Shown: positions 1 to 8,942, counted from the stretch's first letter. The stretch: DNA of 64,000 nt from an uncultured Desulfobulbaceae bacterium (GCA_947259115.1 CAMYKS010000002.1:85778-149777); one strand, 5' to 3'. The notes: a model not told the origin generated them from the sequence alone. Translations and numbers: made by a program.

Positions 1-492
1 GGTGTTTTTCCGGCGGTTGAAGTTGGAAAATCCGTATCACGGGTCGGCGGTAAGGCGCAACTTGGCGCATACCGCAAAGTTGCCGGTGACCTCAGGCTTT
101 CCTATTCGCAGTTTCAGGAACTGGAATCGTTCGCCCGCTTCGGCACCAGGCTTGATGATGCTACCCGTAAAACCCTGGAGCACGGACGTCGCGTCCGTGA
201 AGTGCTGAAGCAGAAACAGTTTGCACCGCTTACTGCTTTTGATCAGGTGGCGATATTACTGGCGACGAATAAAGGCATGCTCGACACCATACCGCTGGAA
301 AAGATTTTTGAGGTTGAAGAGATGATCATTGCCGGACTCCAAAAAATACCCGGACTGAGTGAGCGGATTATGAATGGAGACAGGGATGATCCGGCTTGGG
401 AGGAACTGCAGGAGGAACTGCAGAAAATTGTTTCTAGGATCCAGGCTGATAGTATCCCTGCAGCGGAACAGGAATCTTTGAAAAAGACTTAG
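1..492 (+). CDS. atpA: N-type F1Fo-ATPase alpha subunit, C-terminal part (gene starts before the window)
   Basis: The frame is open from base 1 to the TAG at 490-492 and encodes the last 163 residues of an F1 alpha subunit. It begins with [17 protein letters not shown], which matches the end of the alpha nucleotide-binding domain (usually PA.NVG.SVSRVGGAAQ), and continues into the helical C-terminal domain ([10 protein letters not shown], then the L..LKQ..F.PL segment). Alpha carries the non-catalytic nucleotide sites of the F1 head. The next gene is gamma, with no delta between and no beta after. That fits the N-ATPase order, where beta comes first and alpha-gamma last. The gap to gamma is 88 bp. 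The alpha identity is firm; the N-type label rests on the gamma sequence and the gene order. Confidence 0.93.
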   Translation, partial: GVFPAVEVGKSVSRVGGKAQLGAYRKVAGDLRLSYSQFQELESFARFGTRLDDATRKTLEHGRRVREVLKQKQFAPLTAFDQVAILLATNKGMLDTIPLEKIFEVEEMIIAGLQKIPGLSERIMNGDRDDPAWEELQEELQKIVSRIQADSIPAAEQESLKKT

Positions 493-580
493 GCGGGTAC
501 TTTAGTCAAATGTTTCCAGGTGACAACCTTATACTTAAACATATGCGGTCCGTTTATTGATTTCCCATAAGAAGTAAAAT

Positions 581-1453
581 ATGGAAACGTTAGAGATACT
601 CAGCAGAAAAATTAAGACATCCCACGACTTGTTGTCAGTGGTTAAAACCATGAAAAGTCTGGCTGCGGTGAATATCCGCCAGTATGAATCCGCTGCCGGG
701 GCAATGGATGAGTATAATGTAGTCATAGAAAATGGCTGGCAGGTATTTTTTAAAAACAGACCGCAGTCCCGGAAAAAGAAAATGTCTGAGCAGACGATAT
801 TTCTGGTCATCGGTTCGGACCAGGGGATGTGCGGCCAATTTAATGAAAACATCATGCAGTATGCACTGGAGGAAGCGAATTCCGCCGAAATGGCTCATAA
901 AGAAAAAATATTCTGGTCTGCCGGTGAACGGGTCCGGGCAGGCCTGGAAGAAGAAATAACAATCGAGGAACATTATCACCTGCCTTCATCTCCTGCTGCA
1001 ATCAGTGATCTGATATATGAAATTGTAGAGAAATTCGCCCTGTTGCATGAAACAAAACGGATTGATACATTTCATGTTTTTTACAACAGGCTCGAAAGGG
1101 TCGGTACATATTCCTCAACAATGGTACGGGTTCTGCCTTTTGATCCCCAATACGGTGAGGAAAAGCGGAGCCAATTATGGCCGAACCGCTGTCATCCGAT
1201 GATCGGCGGCAATCATGCCTTGTTTTTTAAGCAGCTTTTTAAGCAGCACGTATTCGGGACAATTTATAAGGCATTCTCTCAGTCACTTGCCAGTGAGAAT
1301 GGTGCAAGACTTGCGGCAATGCAGGCTGCTGAAAAGAACATTCTGGAAATGGAGGAGGACCTGCAGGGCAGATTCAGGGAAACGAGACAGAACACTATCA
1401 CCGATGAACTCCTCGATATAATTTCAGGATTTGAAGCTTTGTCAATTGCTTAA
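581..1453 (+). CDS. atpG: N-type (alternate) F1Fo-ATPase gamma subunit
   Basis: The 290-residue protein forms the central rotor shaft of F1. The N-terminus METLEILSRKIKTSHDLLSV followed by VKTMKSLAAVNIRQYE is the gamma coiled-coil start, and the C-terminal helix (ENGARLAAMQAAEKNI...RQNTITDELLDIISGFEAL) is the conserved gamma ending. In the middle is the DQGMCGQFNE segment, equivalent to the usual GLCG.FN motif. The wording of both helices resembles the alternate/N-type gamma family rather than housekeeping gamma. It is the last gene of the operon: the next gene, at 1485-2525, is convergent and only 31 bp away. N-ATPases are thought to pump Na+ or H+ using ATP. Start ATG at 581, preceded by a weak AGAAG. 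Confidence 0.9.
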   Translation: METLEILSRKIKTSHDLLSVVKTMKSLAAVNIRQYESAAGAMDEYNVVIENGWQVFFKNRPQSRKKKMSEQTIFLVIGSDQGMCGQFNENIMQYALEEANSAEMAHKEKIFWSAGERVRAGLEEEITIEEHYHLPSSPAAISDLIYEIVEKFALLHETKRIDTFHVFYNRLERVGTYSSTMVRVLPFDPQYGEEKRSQLWPNRCHPMIGGNHALFFKQLFKQHVFGTIYKAFSQSLASENGARLAAMQAAEKNILEMEEDLQGRFRETRQNTITDELLDIISGFEALSIA

Positions 1454-1484
1454 ACGGGATCATAGATGAACGCATAGTTGGGAG

Positions 1485-2525
1485 CTATTCCCGGGTTTTC
1501 TGCAGCAGTCTTTTTTTATGTCGGGCGTATTCACGCAGGTCACCGGCCCGGTCGGATTCATCGATAATCTCACGTCCGACAATTTCTTCAATAATATCCT
1601 CCAGGCTGATCACCCCGGTGACGCTGCCGTATTCATCGACCACCACGAAAAGGTGGATGCGCTGTTCAAAAAACTCCATCAGTATCCTGTTGAGCGGAGC
1701 TGCTTCAGGCACAAAGTGGACAGGCTGAGTCAGGTCGGAGAGTTTTTGATCTTTATTGCCTTCGGACAGACTAAGTAAAACATTGCGGCTCAAAACCACA
1801 CCGACCACATCATCCTGATCCTTGTCATAAACAGGCACTCTGCTGTGTCGGTTCCATTGTTCCTTCATCTCTAGGGCCTCACCAATTGAGAGGTGTTCAC
1901 TGAGGCTGAAAACCACGGTGCGCGGGGTCATGACCTGGCGTACGGATTTATCCTGAAGCTTGAGGATATTGGCAATGACCTTTTCCTGCTGCGGTTCAAT
2001 TTCTCCTGATTTTCTACCCAACACAGCCACTGCCTCGATCTCTTCTATGGACACCAGGGCTTCCTTTTCCTGGTTCGGAATGAGGCGGGTCACTACCTGA
2101 CAGAGCCAGATAAGCGGACGCATTATTCGTATGAGGCCGTTTAACGGGATGGCAATCCAGGGGGCAAGTTTTTTGGCATAGGCAACTCCCGCGGTTTTGG
2201 GCAGTATTTCAGAAAAAAGCAAAATGGTCAGGGTGAAAAATATCGAGAACCAGACAACATTCTCTTCACCGAAGACAACTGCGGCAGAGGCTCCGGCAAC
2301 AGCTGCACCCATTGTATTGGCAATGGTGTTAAGTGTCAGGATGGCGGTTATGGGCTGCTGAATATTTTTCTTCAGCTTTTTCAGAAGCAGGCCTGATTTT
2401 TTACCGGAACGGGCCATAACCTCTATCTGGCTTTGCGGTACAGAGTAGAGCACCGCTTCAATGATGCTGCAGAGAGCTGATACAATGACGGCAAATCCTG
2501 TTGCCACAATCAATTGCGTAACCAA
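1485..2525 (-). CDS. CNNM/HlyC-CorC family membrane protein with CBS pair
   Basis: 346 residues. The first ~130 residues hold the hydrophobic DUF21 (CNNM transmembrane) segments, including SALCSIIEAVLYSVPQSQIE and the FSEILPKT motif typical of this family. Residues ~185-310 form two CBS domains (VMTPRTVVFSL...HSRVPVYD, then HLFVVVDEYGSVTGVISLEDIIEEIVG). The usual C-terminal CorC/HlyC domain is missing or very short: the protein ends about 35 residues after the second CBS. Family members are proposed Mg2+/Co2+ exporters with adenine nucleotides bound at the CBS pair. The start is TTG at 2525, supported by AGGAGG a few bases upstream. Convergent with atpG. Confidence 0.85.
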   Translation of the reverse strand: MVTQLIVATGFAVIVSALCSIIEAVLYSVPQSQIEVMARSGKKSGLLLKKLKKNIQQPITAILTLNTIANTMGAAVAGASAAVVFGEENVVWFSIFFTLTILLFSEILPKTAGVAYAKKLAPWIAIPLNGLIRIMRPLIWLCQVVTRLIPNQEKEALVSIEEIEAVAVLGRKSGEIEPQQEKVIANILKLQDKSVRQVMTPRTVVFSLSEHLSIGEALEMKEQWNRHSRVPVYDKDQDDVVGVVLSRNVLLSLSEGNKDQKLSDLTQPVHFVPEAAPLNRILMEFFEQRIHLFVVVDEYGSVTGVISLEDIIEEIVGREIIDESDRAGDLREYARHKKRLLQKTRE

Positions 2526-2966
2526 GGGATTCCTCCTAGTATGGTAAGGCCTGTATTAAGAATGGAGAGTGATAAAAAGGGGTGTAATTGGGGACTTTCT
2601 GTTTTCATTATGTTGCGTATTGTAGTAACCGACTGCATAGCACGTGCGTGAAATAGTATAGTCACAGCAGGCAGGGAGTGAAGTTAGACTTCGAGAAGCA
2701 CTAAGCGGAAACGTATACTGTTTCAAAGTATATGGTTTCTTCCCGTGGCGCAATACCTGAACCGATTTCTACCAAAAACATCAGATGTTGGAGTTCATGA
2801 GCAACTGTGGTAAATAGGATTGGGTTTCCACTGTTTTGCTTACAATTTTATCATATTGTATACAATAGGCCCTAAAGTAGAAAGAGAAAAAGGCCTGAAC
2901 CGTAGAAATAAAAACTGTGAAAAAAATACGGTCATATAATGAATCTTAACAACCATGGAGAAGATC
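2526..2966. other. Intergenic region without a recognisable gene
   Basis: 441 bases between the divergently transcribed CNNM gene and pepA. Only short open frames without family features are present. Promoters for both neighbours must lie here, but I cannot fix a convincing -35/-10 pair. The segment near 2580-2700 (AATTGGGGACT followed by a GC-richer stretch) is unlike its surroundings and could be a decayed insertion; I cannot assign it. Confidence 0.4.
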
Positions 2967-4496
2967 ATGAAAATTAAGCATACTACCCAGGATGTGGAAA
3001 AATATAAGGGAGACATGATCACCTATTTTGTGCATCAGAAGAGCAAGGGGGTGCCTGTCTGCAACAACAAATATGTTCAGGAAACCATAATGCTGGCCTT
3101 CAAGGCAGGTGATTTTTCAGGCAAAGAAGGAGAGATTTTGTTGTTTTACCCCGCAGGCAAGGGAAAACTCCCGGCCAAAAGGATCCTGGTGGTTGGCCTT
3201 GGCAAGGCGGAAGAAGGTGAGTCGAATAACGGTGTCAAACCTGTTGACAGCTGGCGGGACAATTACCGCAGGGCGGGTGGCAAAGTCTCTGAGACAGCCT
3301 TACGGACCAAAGCAGACAACATTCTGCTGGTTGTGCCGGATTCCTTCATCCTCAATAAAGGGGAAACAACAGAATGTATAACAGAAGGGGTGGTACTGGG
3401 TTCATACCAGTTTAAAAAATATATGAAAACCAAGCAGGATGATGAGTTGCAGGGTGAGCTTAAAGAGATTCAGCTTTTTACGGAAAAAGCAGAAAAGCCG
3501 GTCCTCCTTGGGTTTTACAGGGGTAAAATTGCAGCCCTGGCATGCTGTACAGCCCGTGATATGGCAAACGAACCGGGCAATGTCTGGACCCCGGCCCGCT
3601 TTGCCGAGTTCGGGCGTAAACTTGCCAAAACATATAATTTAACCTGCAAAGTGTTGTCCAAGACTGACCTGCAACGTTTGAAAATGGGTGGCATTTTGGG
3701 GGTGAACCGTGGTTCGGCCCTGCCGCCTAAACTGGTGATTCTAGAATATAAGACCTCGCCGCGCAATCCGACTCTGTTGCTTGTCGGCAAGGGGCTGACC
3801 TTTGATTCAGGCGGCATAAGTTTGAAACCTCCAAAAGGCATGGAGGAAATGAAGTTTGACATGTGCGGCGGAGCCGCTGTCCTGGGTGCCATGCAGGCTG
3901 TGGGTGAAGAGAAGCCTAAAGGCATCAATATTGTTGCCGTCGTGCCGGCAACCGAGAACATGCCCGGATCCAGTGCTCTGAAACCGGGAGACATCATTAC
4001 TATATACGGCGGCAAAACCGTTGAGGTGATCAATACCGATGCCGAAGGACGCCTGATCCTCTCGGATGCCTTGGCCTATGGCATTAAACAGTATAAACCC
4101 AAGGCCGTGGTGGATCTGGCAACGCTCACCGGTGCCGTGGTCATCGGTTTGGGACATCACCGGACAGGTCTCCTGGGCAATAATGATGCCCTGGTACAGA
4201 AGGTTATGGCTGCCGGGGACAGAAGCGGGGAACCTCTCTGGCGCCTGCCCCTGGGGCCGGAATACTCCAAGCAGATAAAATCCAAGGTTGCAGACATAAA
4301 AAATGTCGGCAACCGGGCAGCTGGTACCATAACAGCTGCTGCCTTTCTCCAGGAGTTTGTCGGGGATGTGCCATGGGTTCATCTTGATATTGCAGGCACG
4401 GCTTATAATTTCACAGATAAGCCCTATGTGCCGAGCAGTGGACCTTCAGGTACAGGTGTACGGACTCTGCTCGAGCTCATCCGCAACTGGAAATAA
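2967..4496 (+). CDS. pepA: leucyl aminopeptidase (M17 family)
   Basis: This cytosolic two-zinc aminopeptidase releases N-terminal residues from peptides. The M17 signature NTDAEGRL lies at about residues 356-363, and the substrate/metal motif GKGLTFDSGGISLK at about 274-287. The N-terminal ~170 residues form the regulatory domain and the C-terminal ~320 the catalytic one, giving the usual total of ~500. I place the start at ATG 2967 because GGAGAAG at 2957-2963 is a good ribosome site for it; an ATG 12 bases upstream (2955) overlaps that site and would add MEKI. The gene is monocistronic and convergent with the Yej transporter genes; an inverted repeat pair lies between them. Confidence 0.95.
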   Translation: MKIKHTTQDVEKYKGDMITYFVHQKSKGVPVCNNKYVQETIMLAFKAGDFSGKEGEILLFYPAGKGKLPAKRILVVGLGKAEEGESNNGVKPVDSWRDNYRRAGGKVSETALRTKADNILLVVPDSFILNKGETTECITEGVVLGSYQFKKYMKTKQDDELQGELKEIQLFTEKAEKPVLLGFYRGKIAALACCTARDMANEPGNVWTPARFAEFGRKLAKTYNLTCKVLSKTDLQRLKMGGILGVNRGSALPPKLVILEYKTSPRNPTLLLVGKGLTFDSGGISLKPPKGMEEMKFDMCGGAAVLGAMQAVGEEKPKGINIVAVVPATENMPGSSALKPGDIITIYGGKTVEVINTDAEGRLILSDALAYGIKQYKPKAVVDLATLTGAVVIGLGHHRTGLLGNNDALVQKVMAAGDRSGEPLWRLPLGPEYSKQIKSKVADIKNVGNRAAGTITAAAFLQEFVGDVPWVHLDIAGTAYNFTDKPYVPSSGPSGTGVRTLLELIRNWK

Positions 4497-4503
4497 AGAT
4501 GAA

Positions 4504-4645
4504 AAGGGTTCAAGGGGTCGAGGATTCAAGGGTTCAAGGATAAGAAAAATCACTTTGAGGGCACAAGGCATAGGGCCCATGGCGCAGGGCTAAATATCTT
4601 TTCTTTTTTCCCTCGAACCCTTGAATCCTTGGCCCCTTGAACCCT
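4504..4645. repeat. Inverted pair of ~35-bp GGTTCAAGG-type repeat arrays
   Basis: The left arm (4504-4539) and right arm (4611-4645) are nearly perfect reverse complements built from units such as GGGTTCAAGG, GGTCGAGG and GGATTCAAGG. The 71-base spacer is itself partly symmetric (AAGAAAA near the left arm, TTTTCTT near the right, GGGCCCATGG in the middle). It lies exactly between convergent pepA and yejF stops, so it could act as a two-way terminator. Related arrays occur at several other sites in this window. Confidence 0.85.
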
Positions 4646-4649
4646 ATCT

Positions 4650-6266
4650 CTATCCTGCCTGCGTTGCCAGCTCAAAGGCAGCGGCAAAGAGGCTTTTGGT
4701 ATATGGGTGTTGCGGGTTGTTGAATAAATCCGCAGCAGGTCCGGCTTCCACAATCCTGCCGCTCTGCATAACCGCCACCTCATCGGCCATGGCTTTGATA
4801 ACCCTCAGGTCATGGGATACGAAAAGATAGGCTATGCCATGCCGTTTCTGCAGATCCTGCAGCAATTCAATAATCTGGGCCTGGATTGTCATATCCAGTG
4901 CACTGGTGGGCTCATCCAGCATTATAAACCTTGGTTGTAACGCAATGGCCCGGGCAATTGCAATTCTCTGCCTCTGGCCGCCGGAAAATTCATGGGGGTA
5001 GCGGCCTACCATTTCTTCGTCAAGTCCGACTTCCTTCAAGGTTTTAATCACTATGCGCTGCCGGTCTTTTTTGTCGATGCCGATATTATGCACCTTGAGC
5101 CCTTCGCGTATAATTTGGTCAATGGTCAGACGCGGTGAAAGGGAGGAAAACGGGTCCTGGAAAACAACCTGGAGTTCTTTGCGCAGGGGCCTGAGGGCTG
5201 CCCCGGATTGGTTTACAAGGTCTTTAGGGCTTTCACTTTCGCCGCTGTAGAGAATTTTGCCCCGACATTCTGTCAACCGCAGGATGCACATGCCCAGCGT
5301 GCTTTTGCCGGAACCGGACTCGCCTACAACGCCATAGGTGGTGCCCTCGCGGATTGTCAGGCTTACCCCGTCAACAGCCTTTATGGTGCCGATGGTGCGT
5401 TTGAAAAATCCAGCCTTAATGGGAAAATGGCATTGCAGATCTGAGATTTCAAGAAGCTTTTTCCGTTCCGGCTTGGGCACCGGCTCTCCACTGGGAACGC
5501 TGTTGAGCAGGTGAATGGTATATGGATCTCGGGGGTTGGCAAATATGGTCTCCGTCGGACCGTTTTCCACAATTCTGCCGTCGTGCATGATATGCACATG
5601 CTCTGATATTTTTTTTACCATGTTCAGGTCATGTGTGATCAACAGGACCGCCATGTTCAGCTCTTTTTGGATGTCCTCAAGCAGTTCAAGGATCTGGGCC
5701 TGAATGGTGACGTCAAGGGCTGTTGTCGGTTCATCTGCAATGAGCAGCGCCGGTTTACAGGCAAGAGCCATGGCAATCATGGCCCGTTGCCGTTGACCGC
5801 CTGACAGTTGGTGCGGGAAGCTTGTCAACCGCTGTTCAGGGTCAGAAATGCCGCATCTGTCCAGGAGGTCGATGGCCTTTGCCCGGGCCTTCTGGTTAGT
5901 GAGGTTCTGGTGCAGCAATAATGGTTCTATCAATTGATTGCCGATGGAATAAACTGGATTTAAAGCTGTCATCGGTTCCTGAAAAATCATGGCAACCTGA
6001 TTGCCGCGGATACTTCGCATTTTTGTTTCAGACAAAGCCAGAACATCCTGGTCGCAAAAGTTGATTGCACCGGTGGCGGTGACTGTGGCAGTTTTTTCTA
6101 AAAGACGCAGGATTGACAAAGCGGTAACGGATTTGCCCGAGCCTGATTCTCCAACCAGGGCCACTGTCTGGCCGCTGTCCACAGTAAAGGATATGTCATG
6201 CAGCACCTTGCTGTCGCCGTCCTCGGTATGGAATGTCAGGGAGAGATTTTTTATGTCTAAAAGCAT
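4650..6266 (-). CDS. yejF: peptide ABC transporter, double ATP-binding subunit (YejF-like)
   Basis: 538 residues containing two complete ABC cassettes in tandem. Each has a Walker A (GESGSGKSVTALSIL near residue 40; GESGSGKSTLGMCIL near residue 320), a signature (LSGGQRQRAMIAMA; FSGGQRQRIAIARA) and a Walker B (LLIADEPTTALD; FIMLDEPTSALD). This DppD-DppF-type fusion powers import of oligopeptides, as in Escherichia coli YejABEF, which takes up microcin C. The permeases lie upstream on the same strand, separated by 241 bp that hold repeats, so the ATPase may need its own promoter. No good Shine-Dalgarno precedes ATG 6266. No substrate-binding protein gene is in the window. Confidence 0.92.
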   Translation of the reverse strand: MLLDIKNLSLTFHTEDGDSKVLHDISFTVDSGQTVALVGESGSGKSVTALSILRLLEKTATVTATGAINFCDQDVLALSETKMRSIRGNQVAMIFQEPMTALNPVYSIGNQLIEPLLLHQNLTNQKARAKAIDLLDRCGISDPEQRLTSFPHQLSGGQRQRAMIAMALACKPALLIADEPTTALDVTIQAQILELLEDIQKELNMAVLLITHDLNMVKKISEHVHIMHDGRIVENGPTETIFANPRDPYTIHLLNSVPSGEPVPKPERKKLLEISDLQCHFPIKAGFFKRTIGTIKAVDGVSLTIREGTTYGVVGESGSGKSTLGMCILRLTECRGKILYSGESESPKDLVNQSGAALRPLRKELQVVFQDPFSSLSPRLTIDQIIREGLKVHNIGIDKKDRQRIVIKTLKEVGLDEEMVGRYPHEFSGGQRQRIAIARAIALQPRFIMLDEPTSALDMTIQAQIIELLQDLQKRHGIAYLFVSHDLRVIKAMADEVAVMQSGRIVEAGPAADLFNNPQHPYTKSLFAAAFELATQAG

Positions 6267-6270
6267 GTAT

Positions 6271-6310
6271 AAGTGCCTAAAGTGAACTAAAGTTTAAAGT
6301 GCCTAAATTT
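6271..6310 (-). repeat. Copy of a CTTTAGTTCACTTTA-type interspersed repeat
   Basis: On the minus strand this reads GGCACTTTAAACTTTAGTTC then ACTTTAGGCACTT. The core ACTTTAGTTCACTTTA also occurs at 45203-45250, and a diverged form (CACTTTAGCTCACTCGTAACTTC) at 17664-17765. It sits directly in front of the yejF start codon. Confidence 0.6.
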
Positions 6311-6313
6311 AAG

Positions 6314-6501
6314 AAGGGTTCAAGGGTTCGAGGTTTCTAGGGTTCAAGGGGAACAACAAAAAAACTATCTTTCCTCTTTAAATTTGTGCCTGGAGCCCAG
6401 TGCCTTTTACCTAATTTCTCATATCTTAAATCCCCATACTTCAAACCTCAGTGCTGTAATCTTTACCCTCGACCCCTTGGACCCTTGGCCCCTTGAACCC
6501 T
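6314..6501. repeat. Second inverted pair of GGTTCAAGG-type arrays, inside the yej operon
   Basis: The left arm 6314-6351 reads as GGGTTCAAGG/GGTTCGAGG units on the plus strand. The right arm 6466-6501 carries the same units on the minus strand (CCCTCGACCCC...GGCCCCTTGAACCCT). They are separated by 114 bases with no gene. The pair splits yejE from yejF, which are otherwise expected to be adjacent. Confidence 0.8.
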
Positions 6502-6507
6502 GTTTCA

Positions 6508-7563
6508 TCACTTCTTCTCCTGCTTCACCAGCTGTCTCGGGTCGAAGGTTTCCCGTAAGGCCTCGCCGATAAATATCAGCAGAATCAGGGTGCCGACAAG
6601 AACTGCAAAAGTGGACAATGAAAGCCACCAGGCCTCGATGTTGCTTTTGCCCTGGGCCAGCAGTTCTCCGAGACTGGGGGTGGAAGGCGGCACGCCCAGT
6701 CCAAGAAAATCAAGACTGGTCAAGGCAAGAATGGCACCGGAAAGTCTGAAGGGCAGGAATGTGATAACCGGTGTCATGCCATTCGGCAGCAGGTGCCGGA
6801 ACATAATGACCACATTGGAAACCCCCAGTGCCTTGGCAGCTGTGACATAGTCCATGTTCCTTCCCTTGAGGAATTCGGCCCGTACATAATCAGACAACCC
6901 CATCCAGCCGAACATGGAAAGCAGGATTAAGAGCAGCAGAACACTGGGTTTGAATATGGAGGCAAAGATGATGAGGAGGTACAACTCGGGCATGGCTCCC
7001 CAAATTTCAATGAAGCGCTGCATGAAAAGATCTGTTTTGCCTCCGAAATATCCCTGCACAGAACCTGCAAGAATGCCCATGGTGGTCCCGATAAAGGTTA
7101 AAGCAAACCCGAAAAGCACCGACAGCCTGAAACCGTAAATAAGGCGGGCCAGGACATCGCGGCCCCGGTCATCAGTGCCCAGAAGGTTGTCGCCCGACGG
7201 AGGCGAAGGCACCGGCCTGTCCAGGTCAAGGTTAATGGTGTCGTAGCTGAAATGATTGAGTGGAAAAAGGACGAAATTTTCATCAGCTTCTATCTTGTCA
7301 AGAATGTAGGAGTCCCGGTAATCTGTCTCCGTCTCAAAATCGCCCCCGAACGTTGTCTCTGGGTATACTTTGAATATAGGCAGGTATAAGCTCCCTTCAT
7401 AATAAACGAGAAACGGCTTGTCATTGCTGATCAGTTCAGCCCCCAGGCTGATCACAAAAAGCAGGCTGAAGATAATCAGGCTGTAATAGCCACGCCTGTT
7501 TGACCGAAACCGTCGCCAGCGCCGAACCCCGAGGCTTTGTCGTGATTTGCGCTTCGTTATCAT
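6508..7563 (-). CDS. yejE: peptide ABC transporter permease (YejE-like)
   Basis: 351-residue inner-membrane permease. One membrane segment near residues 25-45 is followed by a periplasmic stretch of about 100 residues, the LLGTDDRGRDVLARLIYGFR motif that marks the DppC/OppC/YejE family, and a five-helix BPD_transp_1 core. The EAA-type loop is DYVTAAKALGVSNVVIMFRH. The long region before the GTDDRGRD motif is characteristic of YejE compared with DppC. Its ATG overlaps the stop of yejB by 4 bp, so the two permeases are translationally coupled and presumably form the heterodimeric channel. Confidence 0.92.
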   Translation of the reverse strand: MITKRKSRQSLGVRRWRRFRSNRRGYYSLIIFSLLFVISLGAELISNDKPFLVYYEGSLYLPIFKVYPETTFGGDFETETDYRDSYILDKIEADENFVLFPLNHFSYDTINLDLDRPVPSPPSGDNLLGTDDRGRDVLARLIYGFRLSVLFGFALTFIGTTMGILAGSVQGYFGGKTDLFMQRFIEIWGAMPELYLLIIFASIFKPSVLLLLILLSMFGWMGLSDYVRAEFLKGRNMDYVTAAKALGVSNVVIMFRHLLPNGMTPVITFLPFRLSGAILALTSLDFLGLGVPPSTPSLGELLAQGKSNIEAWWLSLSTFAVLVGTLILLIFIGEALRETFDPRQLVKQEKK

Positions 7564-8630
7564 TCGACGCTCTCAAAGGTTATGCGGGGATCAACCAGGA
7601 CATAGCTTAAATCGGAAAGCAGCCGGGAGATGAGCCCAATAATAGTAAAAAAGTACAGGGTTGCCAGAACCACCGGGTAATCTCGGTTCATGACCGATTC
7701 GTAGGCCAGAAGCCCCATGCCGTCCAGGGAGAATATCGTTTCGATAAGGAGGCTGCCGGTGAAGAAAGCTGTTATAAAGGATCCTGGAAAACCGGTGATA
7801 ATGGGAATAATTGCGTTTCTGAACACATGCTTGTACAGCACCTGATTTTCATTGAGTCCTTTTGCCCGTGCGGTAGTAACGTACTGCTTGCGGATCTCCT
7901 CTATAAAACTGTTCTTGGTCAGCAGGGTCATGACCGCCAGGGAACCGACAGCGCTTGCAGTAATGGGCAGCACCATGTGCCAGAGGTAGTCAAGTATTTT
8001 AGACATCAGGCTCAGTTCTGACCAGTTATCTGAAACGAGACCGCGCAGTGGGAAGATATTCCAGAAGCTGCCGCCGCCAAAGAGAACAATCAGTACGATG
8101 GCCAGGACAAAGCCGGGAATTGCATAACCGATTAATATGAAAGTACTTGAGATAACATCAAAACGGGAGCCGTCATGCATGGCCTTGCGGATACCCAGGG
8201 GAATACAGGTGCAATAGACAATCAAAAAGGACCAGAGCCCGAGGGACATGGATACCGGTAATTTTGAGATAACAAGGCTGACGACACTCTTATGATGGTA
8301 GTAGCTGGTGCCGAAATCAAAGACCAGAAAATTTTTCATCATGGTCAGAAAACGGGCCGCAGGAGGCTTGTCAAAGCCATAGAGGGCCCGCAATTTTTCC
8401 AGCCGCTCTTCATCAAGACCCTGGGCGCCCTGGTACAGGTCACTCTTGACAACTGTCCTGACCTCTCCCTTGCCAGAAGAAAGTCCTGTGGTGGAGTGCC
8501 CTTCAATTTCCGCCAGCATACGTTCCACCGGTCCACCCGGGACAAACTGGGTCACAACAAAGGTCACCAGCATGATCCCGAAAAGGGTAGGGATCATAAG
8601 CAGGAAGCGTCTTGCAATGTAGGCAGCCAT
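7560..8630 (-). CDS. yejB: peptide ABC transporter permease (YejB-like)
   Basis: 356-residue DppB/YejB-type permease. It opens with the MAAYIARRFLLMIPTLFGIM helix common to the family, then VTFVVTQFVPGGPVERM. A ~60-residue periplasmic insert follows before a five-helix core with the EAA loop QYVTTARAKGLNENQVLYKH. The GPVERMLAE wording and the insert are closer to YejB than to DppB. First gene of the yejBE(F) cluster; the YejA-like binding protein normally upstream is absent, replaced by a 312-bp repeat-bearing gap and then the ggt operon. Confidence 0.92.
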   Translation of the reverse strand: MAAYIARRFLLMIPTLFGIMLVTFVVTQFVPGGPVERMLAEIEGHSTTGLSSGKGEVRTVVKSDLYQGAQGLDEERLEKLRALYGFDKPPAARFLTMMKNFLVFDFGTSYYHHKSVVSLVISKLPVSMSLGLWSFLIVYCTCIPLGIRKAMHDGSRFDVISSTFILIGYAIPGFVLAIVLIVLFGGGSFWNIFPLRGLVSDNWSELSLMSKILDYLWHMVLPITASAVGSLAVMTLLTKNSFIEEIRKQYVTTARAKGLNENQVLYKHVFRNAIIPIITGFPGSFITAFFTGSLLIETIFSLDGMGLLAYESVMNRDYPVVLATLYFFTIIGLISRLLSDLSYVLVDPRITFESVE

Positions 8631-8942
8631 GGTTTTTTATTAATCCTGTGAACTATCAGCGATTAGCAATCGGTTTTCAGCTTTTTGTTCTGAAGTGAAA
8701 TTTTTTTATAGGTTCCAAGGTTTCCAGGTTCCAAGGTTCCAAGGGAAGCAACTTTTTTAAAATCCTGATACCTCGAACCCTCGACCCATGGATCCTGTTT
8801 TTCCTTCATCCTCCAGTATCACTCCACCAGCTAATAACTATGAATCTCTTATCACAGTTTTCAGTAACTAGTATCTTTTTATTTTTTAGCAGTATCTCTT
8901 ACCCTTGACCCCTCGACACCTTGGCCCCTTGGAACCTTTCCC
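8631..8942. repeat. Gene-free gap holding three GGTTCCAAGG-type arrays
   Basis: A plus-oriented array lies at 8711-8745 (GGTTCCAAGG units) and two minus-oriented arrays at 8771-8795 (CCTCGAACCCTCGACCC) and 8901-8936 (ACCCTTGACCCCTCGACACC and on). No open frame with family features is present. The last array abuts the stop codon of the ggt-like gene, on the same strand, and may mark the 3' end of its transcript. Confidence 0.7.

Noticed and set aside
2556..2753. Possible remnant of a REP-type transposase (AATTGGGGACT motif and 65-codon frame)
   Set aside because: No transposase motif is visible in any frame; the short motif alone is not evidence.
3807..4382. Long antisense open frames inside pepA and similar genes
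   Set aside because: They follow the codon pattern of the sense genes and have no independent support.
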